A stretch of DNA of 64,000 bases from Haemophilus paraphrohaemolyticus (GTDB lineage: Bacteria > Pseudomonadota > Gammaproteobacteria > Enterobacterales > Pasteurellaceae), in assembly GCF_002015045.1 (NCBI RefSeq), contig NZ_MUXX01000004.1, forward strand, positions 1 to 64,000, written 5' to 3'. Positions within the stretch are counted from its first letter, which is position 1; every line of letters begins with the position of its first letter. The position numbers and the translations under genes are program-made. The notes beneath the pieces are model-generated. The model did not search any database, had not been told where the DNA came from, and was given only the letters and a program-made list of their open reading frames with translations. Positions 44,596 to 53,869 of the stretch are shown here, one piece after another.

Positions 44596-44610
44596 TGAGA
44601 ATAATTTGCA
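44596..44610 (+). promoter_or_regulatory. Fur-like box before the cupin gene
   Basis: TGAGAAT-A-ATTTGCA matches the 7-1-7 Fur pattern TGATAAT-N-ATTATCA at 11 of 14 positions. It directly abuts a candidate promoter (TTGAAA at 44611-44616, 17 bases, CAGAAT at 44634-44639), so Fur binding would block it when iron is plentiful. Confidence 0.5.
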
Positions 44611-44676
44611 TTGAAATAGTTGAGTAAAAGTGTCAGAATTAGTGCGTCTAATTCAAAACACAAAAGGAGACTTGTT

Positions 44677-45057
44677 ATGAAAAAAGTGTTATTAGCCTCA
44701 TTACTTAGCTTTGGTATTGCCTCTATTGCACAAGCAGATATTGGTGTAGTAAAAGATGGCTTCGGTAAAATTATGCAAACGGAACAGTTTACCGTGGTGA
44801 AAAAAGCCTTGAAGAAAGGAGAGCAACTAAAACGTCATAACCACGAAGGCGATAGTGTGATTTTTACCGTACTAAGCGGAAAAATGAATGTGGTATTGAA
44901 TGACAATGAAAAACATGAAATCAACGTAGGGCAAGTGCTTAACTTTGATGGAAAATATTTTATTCAAGGCGAAGCTGCAGAGGACTCAGTTATTATGGTG
45001 ACTTTAGTTGAGGTAGATAATGCCCCACATGAGCATCATCACGATCACAAACACTAA
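44677..45057 (+). CDS. Periplasmic cupin protein with His-rich tail
   Basis: The 126-residue precursor starts at 44677, after AAGGAG, with a clear signal peptide (MKKVLLASLLSFGIASIAQA). The rest is a single small cupin barrel: LKKGEQLKRHNHEGDSVIF holds the first cupin motif and its histidines, and GQVLNFDGKYFIQGE the second. The end HEHHHDHKH can bind metal ions. An upstream Fur-like box suggests iron control. The function is unknown; a role in periplasmic metal handling is inference. Confidence 0.8.
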   Translation: MKKVLLASLLSFGIASIAQADIGVVKDGFGKIMQTEQFTVVKKALKKGEQLKRHNHEGDSVIFTVLSGKMNVVLNDNEKHEINVGQVLNFDGKYFIQGEAAEDSVIMVTLVEVDNAPHEHHHDHKH

Positions 45058-45066
45058 TTAAAGCAA

Positions 45067-45117
45067 AAGCGGTTCAAAATGGTAAAACTTTTACCAAATT
45101 GAACCGCTTGTTGTTTT
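45067..45117. terminator. Bidirectional uptake-signal terminator
   Basis: AAGCGGTTCAA and TTGAACCGCTT, extended by TGGTAAAA / TTTTACCA, form a long stem between the convergent cupin and napC genes. Confidence 0.85.
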
Positions 45118-45129
45118 AAGCGTTTAGAC

Positions 45130-45747
45130 CTATTTTTTCTCTTCCGCTTTAATCATATCCGCAGGAATAAAGGATTTTTGTACTTTTTCCATATGTGGAA
45201 GATTGTGAGCAATCCCTTTGTGGCAGTCGATACAGGTTTTGTTTTGCTCTTGTGCCAAAGCGTGCATTTGCTGTGCTACGGTTTTTTGTTGGGTGAAGTC
45301 CATATCATCAAAGTTGTGGCAGTTACGACATTCTTTGGAATTGTTGGCTTTCATACGTGCCCATTCGCGTTCTGCCATTTCTAAGCGGTGTGCTTCGAAT
45401 TTCTCTTTGGTATCTACTTTACCTGTAAAGTGAGCATAAACTTCAGTTGATGCCTGCATTTTACGAATCATTTTTGGTACAAATTCGTGTGGTACGTGGC
45501 AGTCTGAACAAATTGCTTTCACACCTGAACGGTTACTAAAGTGGATTGACGCTTGGTACTCAGGTACAACGTCATTAGTATGACAGTCTGAGCAGAATTG
45601 CTCTGTATTGGTTGTTGCCATTCCTGCATTAAACAGGTTAGTTCCAACGATAGTACCAATGATAGTTAATAAAATAACCCCACCAATTGCCATTTTGCTC
45701 GGAGAGCGTAACCAACGGCAAACTTTCTGAATGCTTGATTTAATCAT
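45130..45747 (-). CDS. napC: Tetraheme cytochrome NapC
   Basis: NapC is a membrane-anchored NapC/NirT cytochrome that oxidises quinol and passes electrons to NapAB. The 205-residue protein has one N-terminal membrane helix (about residues 20-42) and four CXXCH heme sites: CSDCH twice, CRNCH and CIDCH. AAGGAG precedes the ATG. It is the last gene of the nap operon. Confidence 0.97.
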   Translation of the reverse strand: MIKSSIQKVCRWLRSPSKMAIGGVILLTIIGTIVGTNLFNAGMATTNTEQFCSDCHTNDVVPEYQASIHFSNRSGVKAICSDCHVPHEFVPKMIRKMQASTEVYAHFTGKVDTKEKFEAHRLEMAEREWARMKANNSKECRNCHNFDDMDFTQQKTVAQQMHALAQEQNKTCIDCHKGIAHNLPHMEKVQKSFIPADMIKAEEKK

Positions 45748-45758
45748 GGTCTTGCTCC

Positions 45759-46187
45759 TTATTTACCTTGTGCCTGACGAATAGCGTCAAATTTGTTTTG
45801 AATAATTGGGTTTACGTTTGCTTGTTGCACGTGGCATTGTAAGCAGAAGTAACGGCGCGGTGATGTACCTTCCGTTTTTTGTCCATCACGTGTTAAAAAG
45901 TGGCTTTCTGGCACACGTGGTGCACCTGTAGTTGGGGCAACATCAGGTGAGTGGCAACCCAAACATTGGTTGGCGTTTTTCGTTACTTGTAAACCACGAA
46001 CACTATGTGGCACAAGTGGCGGTTGATGTGGGAAGGTAATCGGAATATTGCCCACATCTTTAGGAGGGGAGGTAAAGGCTGGGGCGATGCTTTCTGTCGC
46101 ACCTTCAATATTATTTGCCACTTTTGGGGCATCTGCTAAAGCCACACCCGAAAGTGCGACAAGCATTACAGCAAGGAATTTTTTCAT
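45759..46187 (-). CDS. napB: Periplasmic nitrate reductase small subunit NapB
   Basis: NapB is the diheme cytochrome subunit that feeds electrons to NapA. The 142-residue precursor has a signal peptide ending VALADA and two heme sites, CLGCH and CLQCH. PHQPPLVPHSVRG is family-typical. It lies 11 bases before napC. Confidence 0.96.
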   Translation of the reverse strand: MKKFLAVMLVALSGVALADAPKVANNIEGATESIAPAFTSPPKDVGNIPITFPHQPPLVPHSVRGLQVTKNANQCLGCHSPDVAPTTGAPRVPESHFLTRDGQKTEGTSPRRYFCLQCHVQQANVNPIIQNKFDAIRQAQGK

Positions 46188-46206
46188 AAATCACTCCATT
46201 ACAATT

Positions 46207-47103
46207 TTACAAATTTTTAATGTTAATCTGCTTCTCAAACCGAGAACCAAATGCAAAAACATTTTCAGCGCAAACGTCAATACAACGTCCGCAAGTAATA
46301 CAATCTTTTGCCAACACAATCGGGCTATCTTCAGGCTTGCCGTGCAAGGGAATGCGTAGCACTTGGGGTTCTGGGCAAACGTTGTAGCAGTCCATACAAC
46401 GGTCGCAACGAGCACGATCCACCACATTCACTTTCACTAAACTTTTCGCCCCGATCAGTCCATACATTGCCCCAATCGGGCAGAGATGACCGCACCAGCC
46501 GTGTTCAGCAACCAATAAATCGAACAGGAAAATTACCGTAACTAGCCAGAGGGTTGCCCCTAAACCGTAAACGAAAATCCGTCCTAATGCAGCAACAGGG
46601 TTAATCCACTCCCACAATAGCGAGCCTGTAAAGGCACTGCCTACTAAAATCACACCTAGAATCACATAGCGTAATTCACGGGAAATTTTAAGCGATTGGC
46701 GAATCCCAAGTTTTCGGCGAAGCCACGCTGCTGCATCTGTAACCAGATTCATTGGGCAAACCCAACTACAAAAGGTTTTGCTAGCCACCACCGCATAAAA
46801 CAGCACGATAATGAATGCCCCGATGAGCGTTGTCATTTCAGGCAAATAGCCTGTGGCTAAACTTTCTGCGGTAATCAGTGGATCAGTAAGTGGTACAGTG
46901 TCGAATAACATACTCGAGCTGTAATTACCTTTTAAGATCCAGAAATTCCACATTGGTCCGCTTAAAAACATCAAAATGATGCTGAGTTGGGTGATTCTGC
47001 GTAAAATCAAAAAGCGGTAAGCATGCCACCAACCGAGTTTTTGACGGGCTTCTAAGCCTGCATCTTTCGGTTTGTTTGGGGTATATTTTGGTGCAATTGC
47101 CAT
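46207..47103 (-). CDS. napH: Quinol dehydrogenase membrane component NapH
   Basis: NapH, with NapG, is thought to form an alternative quinol-oxidising route to the nitrate reductase. The 298-residue protein has four membrane segments and two C-terminal 4Fe-4S motifs (CDRCMDCYNVCP and CITCGRCIDVCAE), plus CSWCP and CGHLCP loops. Its ATG overlaps the napG stop by one base (TAATG). Confidence 0.96.
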   Translation of the reverse strand: MAIAPKYTPNKPKDAGLEARQKLGWWHAYRFLILRRITQLSIILMFLSGPMWNFWILKGNYSSSMLFDTVPLTDPLITAESLATGYLPEMTTLIGAFIIVLFYAVVASKTFCSWVCPMNLVTDAAAWLRRKLGIRQSLKISRELRYVILGVILVGSAFTGSLLWEWINPVAALGRIFVYGLGATLWLVTVIFLFDLLVAEHGWCGHLCPIGAMYGLIGAKSLVKVNVVDRARCDRCMDCYNVCPEPQVLRIPLHGKPEDSPIVLAKDCITCGRCIDVCAENVFAFGSRFEKQINIKNL

Positions 47104-48008
47104 TATTTAACCCCCTTAATGTTTAAGTCCAAATTTGGGAAGTGCTCTGCTTCAGGCACCGTAGTTGAATTTGGTACATAATCCATCGTTGCACGGCTTG
47201 GGGTTGCCACTTTCTGATTTGGTTTCACCTGCATTGGTTTGTAGCTATCTTCGTGTAATCCTTCAGGCATTCTCGCTTCAAATTGAGGACGCAATCCATC
47301 AGGGTGTTTTTCCTCAATTAAAGATTTACCCGCATTCTGTTTCTCTTTCCAGCCGAGGCGGTAATGACGACCGAGCAAGCCTTTGGCTAAATCCATCGGT
47401 AGCACTTTAATTGCTGCCTCTTCCAACACACAAGCCTGCTCGCATTTGCCACAGCCTGTGCAGGCATCAGAATGCACGGTTGGAATCAGTTTGGCGTGAA
47501 TGCCTGTGCGATCGTTATGGACATTCTCAAGCGTAATCGCCTTGTCAATCAGCGGACAAACTCGGTAGCACACGTCGCAACGCAAACCTTGCCAGTTGAG
47601 GCAGGTTTCGTGGTCAAGTAACACCGCCAAGCCCATACGGGCATCGTTGATATTTTTAAGCTCTTCGCTTAATGCACCACTCGGACAAGCATTCATACAA
47701 GGAATATCAGGACACATTTCGCAAGGCTTATCGCGTGCAATGAAATATGGCGTCCCAGCTTCCATCGGAGAAATCAGTGAAGCCAAGTGCAACATATCGT
47801 AAGGACACGCTTGCACGCACTGCCCACAACGGGTACAAGCCGCTAAGAACTCATTTTCAGGCAACGCTCCAGGAGGGCGAAGTGCCACGCCTTCTTTCGC
47901 TTTGGCTTGCTGCTGTTGTAGCCCTAAAATCACGCCAGCCCCACATACCCCAGCCGCAGTTCGTGTCACATTTTTCAAAAATTGACGGCGGTTTGGATCT
48001 AGTTTCAT
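47103..48008 (-). CDS. napG: Ferredoxin-type protein NapG
   Basis: NapG is a periplasmic iron-sulfur protein exported by the Tat system. The start at 48008 ([16 protein letters not shown]) follows GGAAACGCT and places the twin-arginine motif RRQFLK at residues 7-12. Four 4Fe-4S clusters are expected from [35 protein letters not shown] and [11 protein letters not shown]. The length is 301 residues. Confidence 0.96.
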   Translation of the reverse strand: MKLDPNRRQFLKNVTRTAAGVCGAGVILGLQQQQAKAKEGVALRPPGALPENEFLAACTRCGQCVQACPYDMLHLASLISPMEAGTPYFIARDKPCEMCPDIPCMNACPSGALSEELKNINDARMGLAVLLDHETCLNWQGLRCDVCYRVCPLIDKAITLENVHNDRTGIHAKLIPTVHSDACTGCGKCEQACVLEEAAIKVLPMDLAKGLLGRHYRLGWKEKQNAGKSLIEEKHPDGLRPQFEARMPEGLHEDSYKPMQVKPNQKVATPSRATMDYVPNSTTVPEAEHFPNLDLNIKGVK

Positions 48009-48033
48009 AGCGTTTCCTTTTTTCGTGGTTTTC

Positions 48034-48076
48034 AAGCGGTCGGATTTTGCAAAAGATTTGCAAATTTTGACCGCTT
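48034..48076. repeat. Paired uptake signals inside the nap operon
   Basis: AAGCGGTC and GACCGCTT, extended by TTTTGCAAA / TTTGCAAA, lie between napA and napG. Such pairs act as terminators elsewhere in the window, but here the downstream genes belong to the same operon. Confidence 0.7.
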
Positions 48077-48085
48077 GGTCATAGA

Positions 48086-48109
48086 TTCCCCTCTTTTCTA
48101 AAGAGGGGG
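48086..48109. repeat. Short palindromic repeat after napA
   Basis: CCCCTCTTT and AAAGAGGGG form a near-perfect stem around TCT, six bases before the napA stop. The same core occurs at 52488. Confidence 0.6.
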
Positions 48110-48114
48110 TATAT

Positions 48115-50616
48115 TTATGCCTTAACCACTTTCACCGCACATTTTTTGTAGTCGGTTTCGCCTGAAATCGGGTCAGTTGCGTCTAAGGTTAATTTATTGG
48201 CTAACTGACCTGCATCGAAGAAGGTGGTAAAAATCAAACCTTCTGGACATTTGTTACGACCGCGAGTGTCTAAGTGCGAAATCATTTCACCGCGACGGGT
48301 AATGAGTTTCACTTTATCACCGTGACGTAAGCCACGTTTTCTCGCATCCGCTGGGTGCATCCACACTAAGTTATTCGGGAAGGCACGGTGCAATTCAGGA
48401 ACACGACGAGTCATTGTGCCTGTGTGCCAGTGTTCTAACACACGACCTGTACAGAGCCATAAATCGTACTCTTCGTCTGGGCTTTCCGCAGGACCTTCAT
48501 AAGGTACACCTAAAATGATCGCCTTTTTGTCTGGATAACCATAGAACGCAACGTCTTCGCCTGCTTTTACATACGGGTCGAAGCCTTCGCGATAACGCCA
48601 TAAGGTTTCTTTGAACTCGCCTGTTTTTTCATCTTTCACTACTGGCCAGCGTAAACCGCGCACTTGATGGTAAGTGTCGAATGAGGCTAAGTCGTGACCG
48701 TGACCGCGACCGAATGAAGCATATTCTTCAAACAAGCCTTTTTGTAAGTAGTAGCCGAAGTGTTCTGCTTCATCATTGATGTATCCTGGAACATCTGTTG
48801 GTACTTTAAATTTGTTTACTTCACCATTTTCGTAAAGCACTTCATAAAGCGTTTTGCCACGATATTCAGGCATTTGTGCTAATAATTCTTCGCCCCATAC
48901 TTCGTCAGTTTTGAAGTATTTAGAGAATTCCACAATCTGCCATAAGTCTGAACGTGATTCACCTGGACCTTTCACCTGTTGACGCCATAATTGAGTACGG
49001 CGTTCCGCGTTACCGTAGCCCCCTTCTTTTTCTACCCACATACAGGTTGGCAGGATTAAGTCTGCTGCCACTGCTGAAACTGATGGGTAAGGGTCTGAAA
49101 CCACGATGAAGTTTTCAGGATTACGCCAGCCTGGGAAGATCTCATCGTTAATATTCGGGCCGCCTTGCATGTTGTTGGTACACATTTGCCATAAGAAGTT
49201 TAATTTGCCATCTTTTAATGCACGGCTTTGTTGTACTGCTGGATAGCCAGGTACAGTTGGAATAGTGCCTTTTGGTAATTTCCATTTTTTCTCAGCAATT
49301 TCAACGTGTTTCGGATTGGTTACTACCATATCTGCAGGTAAACGGTGAACGAATGTTCCTACTTCACGAGCCGTACCACAAGCTGATGGCTGACCTGTTA
49401 GCGAGAACGGTCCACAACCAGGTTTAGAAATTTTACCGGTTAATAAGTGTACGTTATAGATCATTTGGTTAACCCATACACCACGAGTGTGTTGGTTAAA
49501 GCCCATTGTCCAGAAAGATACCATCGTTTGATCAGGGTCTGCATACATTTTCGCTAAAGTTTCAAGCTGATCTTTTGGCACTCCAGAAATTTCGTGTGCT
49601 TTTTCAAGCGTATAAGGTGCAACGATTTTCTTGAACTCTTCAAAGTCAGAATCGTACATTTTACCCGCGGTTTTCACGTTTTTCGCTGCTTTTTGAAGCG
49701 GGTGTTCTGGACGTAAACCATAACCGATGTCAGTCTCACCACGTTTAAATTTGGTGTGTTTGTTAACGAAATCCCAGTTTACTTTATCGTTTTGGATAAT
49801 GTAGTTAGCGATATAGTTAAGAATTGCAAGGTCTGAATGCGGATTGAAGATAATTGGTGTATCTGCAAGTTCAAATGAGCGGTGTTCGAAAGTAGACATT
49901 ACCACAACACGCACTTTGTCATTAGAAAGACGACGATCAGAAATACGGCTCCATAAAATAGGGTGCATTTCTGCCATGTTCGAACCCCAAAGCACAAACG
50001 CATCAGTTTTTTCGATGTCACTATAGCAGCCCATAGGTTCATCCATACCAAATGTACGCATAAACGCAACCGCTGCAGACGCCATACAGTGACGAGCATT
50101 AGGGTCGATAGTGTTAGAACGGAAACCAGCTTTCCAAAGTTTTACTTTTGCGTAACCTTCGTAGATGGTTGTTTGACCTGAAGAGAACATACCAACTGAA
50201 TTTGGTTCTTTTTTCTTCAAGATATCTTTAATTTTTTCCGCCATGATAGTGAAAGCTTGATCCCAAGAAACAGGTGTAAAGTCACCTTCTTTATGGAATT
50301 TACCATCTTTCATACGTAATAACGGAGTTTGTACACGGTCTGCACCGTACATAATTTTTGAAAGGAAGTAGCCTTTGATACAGTTTAAACCACGGTTTAC
50401 TTCTGCATCTGGGTCGCCTTGGGTTGCTACCACACGACCATCTTTGGTGCCCACCAATACGCTACAACCTGTTCCGCAGAAACGGCACGGGGCTTTGTCC
50501 CACTTAATGCCTATATCTTCCGCATAGACGTTTTTGACAGGAATTGTCATTCCTGCCGCTGCCGCTGCTGCCATCGCCGCATTGGCTTTCATAAAATCTC
50601 TACGATTGAGTTCCAT
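48115..50616 (-). CDS. napA: Periplasmic nitrate reductase catalytic subunit NapA
   Basis: NapA reduces nitrate to nitrite at a molybdenum bis-MGD centre. The 833-residue precursor has a Tat signal ([19 protein letters not shown]) and the N-terminal 4Fe-4S site [13 protein letters not shown] with the fourth cysteine in GLNCIKGYF. The molybdenum-ligating cysteine is in [17 protein letters not shown]. It comes after napD and before napG. Confidence 0.98.
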   Translation of the reverse strand: MELNRRDFMKANAAMAAAAAAGMTIPVKNVYAEDIGIKWDKAPCRFCGTGCSVLVGTKDGRVVATQGDPDAEVNRGLNCIKGYFLSKIMYGADRVQTPLLRMKDGKFHKEGDFTPVSWDQAFTIMAEKIKDILKKKEPNSVGMFSSGQTTIYEGYAKVKLWKAGFRSNTIDPNARHCMASAAVAFMRTFGMDEPMGCYSDIEKTDAFVLWGSNMAEMHPILWSRISDRRLSNDKVRVVVMSTFEHRSFELADTPIIFNPHSDLAILNYIANYIIQNDKVNWDFVNKHTKFKRGETDIGYGLRPEHPLQKAAKNVKTAGKMYDSDFEEFKKIVAPYTLEKAHEISGVPKDQLETLAKMYADPDQTMVSFWTMGFNQHTRGVWVNQMIYNVHLLTGKISKPGCGPFSLTGQPSACGTAREVGTFVHRLPADMVVTNPKHVEIAEKKWKLPKGTIPTVPGYPAVQQSRALKDGKLNFLWQMCTNNMQGGPNINDEIFPGWRNPENFIVVSDPYPSVSAVAADLILPTCMWVEKEGGYGNAERRTQLWRQQVKGPGESRSDLWQIVEFSKYFKTDEVWGEELLAQMPEYRGKTLYEVLYENGEVNKFKVPTDVPGYINDEAEHFGYYLQKGLFEEYASFGRGHGHDLASFDTYHQVRGLRWPVVKDEKTGEFKETLWRYREGFDPYVKAGEDVAFYGYPDKKAIILGVPYEGPAESPDEEYDLWLCTGRVLEHWHTGTMTRRVPELHRAFPNNLVWMHPADARKRGLRHGDKVKLITRRGEMISHLDTRGRNKCPEGLIFTTFFDAGQLANKLTLDATDPISGETDYKKCAVKVVKA

Positions 50617-50633
50617 CGTTTTTCCCCACGCTA

Positions 50634-50897
50634 TTATTTTTCATCTAAATAATTTGAAATTAACGACACCACAATTACGCCTGAAATGTCTTTAATTTCA
50701 TCCATTAAATCGGCAAGTGCTAATTGGTGATTGCTCTCAAGAGTGACTACCAACTTCCCTTCTTCGGGTTTTTCGCCGTGAATTTCCGCCGTTGGGATGG
50801 CTAAAATCTCGGCTTTCACTTGTTCTAATTTCTCTGGTCTGGCTTGCACCACAATGCTACACACATACCAATTTTCGTTTTCGCTAAATTGACTCAT
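50634..50897 (-). CDS. napD: NapA chaperone NapD
   Basis: NapD binds the Tat signal of NapA and holds it back until the cofactor is inserted. The 87-residue protein has the family features [15 protein letters not shown] and [18 protein letters not shown]. It lies 17 bases before napA. Confidence 0.95.
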   Translation of the reverse strand: MSQFSENENWYVCSIVVQARPEKLEQVKAEILAIPTAEIHGEKPEEGKLVVTLESNHQLALADLMDEIKDISGVIVVSLISNYLDEK

Positions 50898-50912
50898 CAG
50901 AAATCACTAAAA

Positions 50913-51443
50913 TTAAATACCACTAAGGCTAATCGCCTTGGTTGGACAAACGCTTAAACACGCCCCACAGCCGTTACAAGCGGTTAAATCTAAAGATAAC
51001 GTTGCAATTCCGCCTAAACTTGGACGGAACCGAATCGCTCGCTCAGGGCAGTAATCACCACAGGAACGGCACTCAATTTTTTGTTGCAACAAACATTGCT
51101 CAGAAATTTCCACCTTATGCAACCAAGCCGCTTCGCTAGTTGGTAAGAAAACTGGTTCAGGACACGCCTGCACGCATTTTTCGCAGAAGGTGCACTCTTT
51201 GTCGCCAAGGGTAAAATCTATCTCGGGAAAACCACCCGTGCCTTGCTTAATAATCTTGGTTTCACAAGCTAATACACATTGCCCACAAGCGGTGCATTTT
51301 TCCAAGAAATTTGCTAAATCTGCCCAAGGTGGTCGGATTGCTTGATAACCTTGTAGTGCAACTTGTTCTGTTTTTAGCGTATTTAAAAATTGCCCACGCA
51401 GAAATGCACGGCGAGGCAAAGATTGATTGGTTAAATCACTCAA
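50913..51443 (-). CDS. napF: Ferredoxin-type protein NapF
   Basis: NapF is a cytoplasmic iron-sulfur protein that helps activate NapA. The 176-residue protein has three 4Fe-4S clusters: CTACGQCVLACE, CTFCEKCVQACP, and CRSCGDYCP / CNGCGACLSVCP. It is the first gene of the napFDAGHBC operon; napE is absent, as in Haemophilus. Confidence 0.96.
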   Translation of the reverse strand: MSDLTNQSLPRRAFLRGQFLNTLKTEQVALQGYQAIRPPWADLANFLEKCTACGQCVLACETKIIKQGTGGFPEIDFTLGDKECTFCEKCVQACPEPVFLPTSEAAWLHKVEISEQCLLQQKIECRSCGDYCPERAIRFRPSLGGIATLSLDLTACNGCGACLSVCPTKAISLSGI

Positions 51444-51546
51444 AACAGATTTTTCTCTTACAAAATATTAGATGGATATTATCCAATCTTTCCAATCTTT
51501 ACCTTATTACCTAAAAGGGGTATTTGCAATGCTATTCCCACTTTTC

Positions 51547-51560
51547 TTGATACGTATCAA
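51547..51560. promoter_or_regulatory. Perfect FNR box between napF and the TSUP gene
   Basis: TTGATACGTATCAA is an exact match to the FNR consensus TTGAT-N4-ATCAA and a complete palindrome. Its centre is 110 bases from the napF start and 72 bases from the divergent TSUP start, so it may serve both. Confidence 0.85.
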
Positions 51561-51625
51561 AGAACGATAGAGAAAATTTCGTTAAGAAGTTAAAATGTTG
51601 TTAATTATTCTTTAACGAAGGAACT

Positions 51626-52420
51626 ATGATGATACTCTTTTTTATCAGCTGCCTAATACTCGGCTTATTCATCGGCTTTCTTGCAGGTTTATTTGGTATT
51701 GGTGGCGGGCTAATTATTGTGCCCGCGTTGGTTTATCTTTTCCCGATGGTGGGCGTGCCGCCTGAACATTTGATGTCGGCGGCACTTGGCACTTCCTTTG
51801 CAACCATCGTCATTACCGCTTTTTCTTCCGCACAACGCCATCATAAATTGGGCAACGTGGATTTGCGTGTGGCGAAAGTGTTGCTGCCTTCTATTATGAT
51901 TTCCGTCTTTCTTTGTGGGCTATTTATCAGTGGTTTAGATGCCCAACTAGCAAAGAAACTCTTTGCGATGATGGTGGTCTATATGGCGGGCAGAATGATT
52001 TTCTCCTTGAAAAAATCAGGTAAAATTCGACCGCTTACCCAGAAAAGTATGGTAATTGCAGGTGGTGTGATTGGTGCACTCTCAAGCATTGCGGGCATTG
52101 GCGGTGGAGGTTTTATCGTGCCGTTTTTAAATGGCCGCGGTGTGGAGATGAAAACCGCAATCGGTACTTCCTCTTTCTGCGGGGCGTTTTTAGGCTTGGC
52201 GGGAATGTTTAGTTTTATCGCCAGCGGTTGGAATGTACCTGATTTGCCTGAATTTTCACTTGGTTATGTCTATTTACCCGCACTGGTTGGCATTACGTTA
52301 ACGTCGTTTTTTACCTCAAAACTTGGAGCCAATGCGGCAAATAGCCTGCCTGTACCTATCCTCAAAAAAGGTTTTGCTTGCTTATTACTTGCGATGGCAG
52401 TGAAGATATTTTTGAGTTAG
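51626..52420 (+). CDS. TSUP-family (TauE/SafE) permease
   Basis: The 264-residue inner-membrane protein has eight hydrophobic segments in two related halves, each with the family glycine-rich motif (LAGLFGIGGGLIIVPALVYL and SSIAGIGGGGFIVPFLNGRG). Family members move sulfite, sulfoacetate or other small anions. Sharing an FNR site with the nap operon suggests a role under low oxygen, but the substrate is unknown. AAGGA precedes the ATG pair at 51626/51629. Confidence 0.85.
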   Translation: MMILFFISCLILGLFIGFLAGLFGIGGGLIIVPALVYLFPMVGVPPEHLMSAALGTSFATIVITAFSSAQRHHKLGNVDLRVAKVLLPSIMISVFLCGLFISGLDAQLAKKLFAMMVVYMAGRMIFSLKKSGKIRPLTQKSMVIAGGVIGALSSIAGIGGGGFIVPFLNGRGVEMKTAIGTSSFCGAFLGLAGMFSFIASGWNVPDLPEFSLGYVYLPALVGITLTSFFTSKLGANAANSLPVPILKKGFACLLLAMAVKIFLS

Positions 52421-52432
52421 TTATTTACTGGG

Positions 52433-52516
52433 TTTCCTAAGAAATCCCGTCTTTACATACGGGTAGGTTGGCTTCTGCCAAATCTCCCCCCCCTCTTTAC
52501 TAAAGAGGGGAAATAT
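52433..52516. repeat. Cluster of four short palindromes before lgt
   Basis: In 84 bases there are GGGTTTC/GAAATCCC, CCCGT/ACGGG, TTGGC/GCCAA and CCCCTCTTT/AAAGAGGGG (52491-52512). The last belongs to the family at 48086 and 5899. The second and third also resemble T-poor terminators for the TSUP gene. Confidence 0.6.
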
Positions 52517-52556
52517 TTGAGAATTTTTATTACACGAAAATTCAAAAAGGAACTCT

Positions 52557-53351
52557 ATGAACTCACAATTTTTAACTTTCCCACAAATCGATCCGATTAT
52601 TTTCAGCATTGGCCCAATTTCATTGCGTTGGTACGGCTTGATGTACCTTATCGGCTTTGGTTTTGCCTATTGGCTTGGTATGCGTCGGGCAAAAAATTCG
52701 CACGGCGTTTGGACAAGCGAAAATGTCGATCAACTGCTTTACACAGGCTTTTGGGGCGTAGTATTGGGTGGCCGTATTGGCGATGTATTCTTTTACAGCT
52801 TCGATCACTTTTTACAAGATCCGCTCTATCTTTTCCGCATTTGGGAAGGTGGGATGTCATTCCACGGAGGCTTAATTGGCGTGATTGTTGCTATGCTCTG
52901 GGTTTCCCGCCGCCAAGATCGCTCATTCTGGCAAACGGCTGATTTTGTTGCACCCCTTATTCCGTTTGGATTAGGGGCTGGGCGAATTGGGAACTTTATC
53001 AACGACGAACTTTGGGGCAGAGTAACAGACGTACCTTGGGCTGTGATGTTCCCAAGCGGGGGTTATTTACCACGCCACCCTTCACAGCTTTATGAATTTT
53101 TCCTAGAAGGCGTAGTATTGTTTGTGATGCTTAATCTGTTTATCCGCAAACCACGCCCAGTGGGTTCGGTTGCAGGCTTGTTCTTGATTGGCTATGGCGT
53201 GTTCCGTTTCTTGGTGGAATATGTGCGCGATTTCGATCCAACGGTAAACACCGCAGCTGACTTAATCACCCGCGGTCAGTTGTTATCACTCCCGATGATT
53301 ATTGGTGGGATTGTGATTATGCTTTGGGCGTATAAACGCAAAACAGCATAA
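52557..53351 (+). CDS. lgt: Prolipoprotein diacylglyceryl transferase
   Basis: Lgt transfers diacylglycerol from phosphatidylglycerol to the lipobox cysteine of prolipoproteins, the first step of lipoprotein maturation. The 264-residue integral membrane protein has the conserved HGGLIG loop after GGMSF, then [17 protein letters not shown] and [15 protein letters not shown] precedes the ATG. The frequent neighbour thyA is not present. Confidence 0.97.
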   Translation: MNSQFLTFPQIDPIIFSIGPISLRWYGLMYLIGFGFAYWLGMRRAKNSHGVWTSENVDQLLYTGFWGVVLGGRIGDVFFYSFDHFLQDPLYLFRIWEGGMSFHGGLIGVIVAMLWVSRRQDRSFWQTADFVAPLIPFGLGAGRIGNFINDELWGRVTDVPWAVMFPSGGYLPRHPSQLYEFFLEGVVLFVMLNLFIRKPRPVGSVAGLFLIGYGVFRFLVEYVRDFDPTVNTAADLITRGQLLSLPMIIGGIVIMLWAYKRKTA

Positions 53352-53526
53352 ATACAAATAATATCAGCAGGCGGGTTAATTCTCGCCTGCAAAATTGATT
53401 AAAAAACAACCTCTCCGCATCCTTATTTTTCCCCATCTTTTATTCACTACATAAGATCTTGTTTTCATTGGTCTTTTTGATACGCTTGCAAAGTTAATCT
53501 AAGTTATTCACTCACTTTCTGAATTT

Positions 53527-53794
53527 TTATCACATTTTTATCCACAACTGATGGGGATAATTTTTCTGCTTGTATGAATAAAGCCGAAAATTATGTTTTG
53601 AAAACAAAGATAAATGGATAGTTATCCAGATGCTTTCTATTTTCTGTTCAAAAATGAAGATCCATACAGTGATAAAAATAAACCAGAAGATCGATATTTT
53701 CTCTATTTCTAAAGTCAATGAAATAGCGGATTTACCTCATTTATCATCTGTTTTTTCACAAGGATCTTAAAAGTTATCCACAGCTTTATCCCCA
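53527..53794. other. DnaA-box cluster in the lgt-rppH gap
   Basis: This 518-base gap (53352-53869) has two perfect DnaA boxes TTATCCACA (53538-53546 and 53774-53782) and one-mismatch boxes at 53622-53630 (TTATCCAGA), 53786-53794 (TTATCCCCA) and, on the other strand, 53552-53560. Four GATC sites are also present. No gene is visible. This pattern resembles a DnaA-binding control region. Confidence 0.6.
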
Positions 53795-53869
53795 ATTTGT
53801 TTTAGGCTTGTCTAAATGGGCTATTTATGAAACAATCTCTCCATTTTTTAATAAGAAATAGGGAATGAA

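Noticed and set aside
51511..51525. NarP/NarL heptamer pair in TACCTAAAAGGGGTA near napF
   Set aside because: The two arms are spaced 7-1-7 rather than the usual 7-2-7, and one arm matches poorly.
53352..53869. Chromosomal origin oriC in the lgt-rppH gap
   Set aside because: DnaA boxes are present, but dnaA, dnaN or mnmG are not nearby, and the ribosomal operons on the plus strand at 25-40 kb would face replication head-on. Kept only as a DnaA-box cluster.
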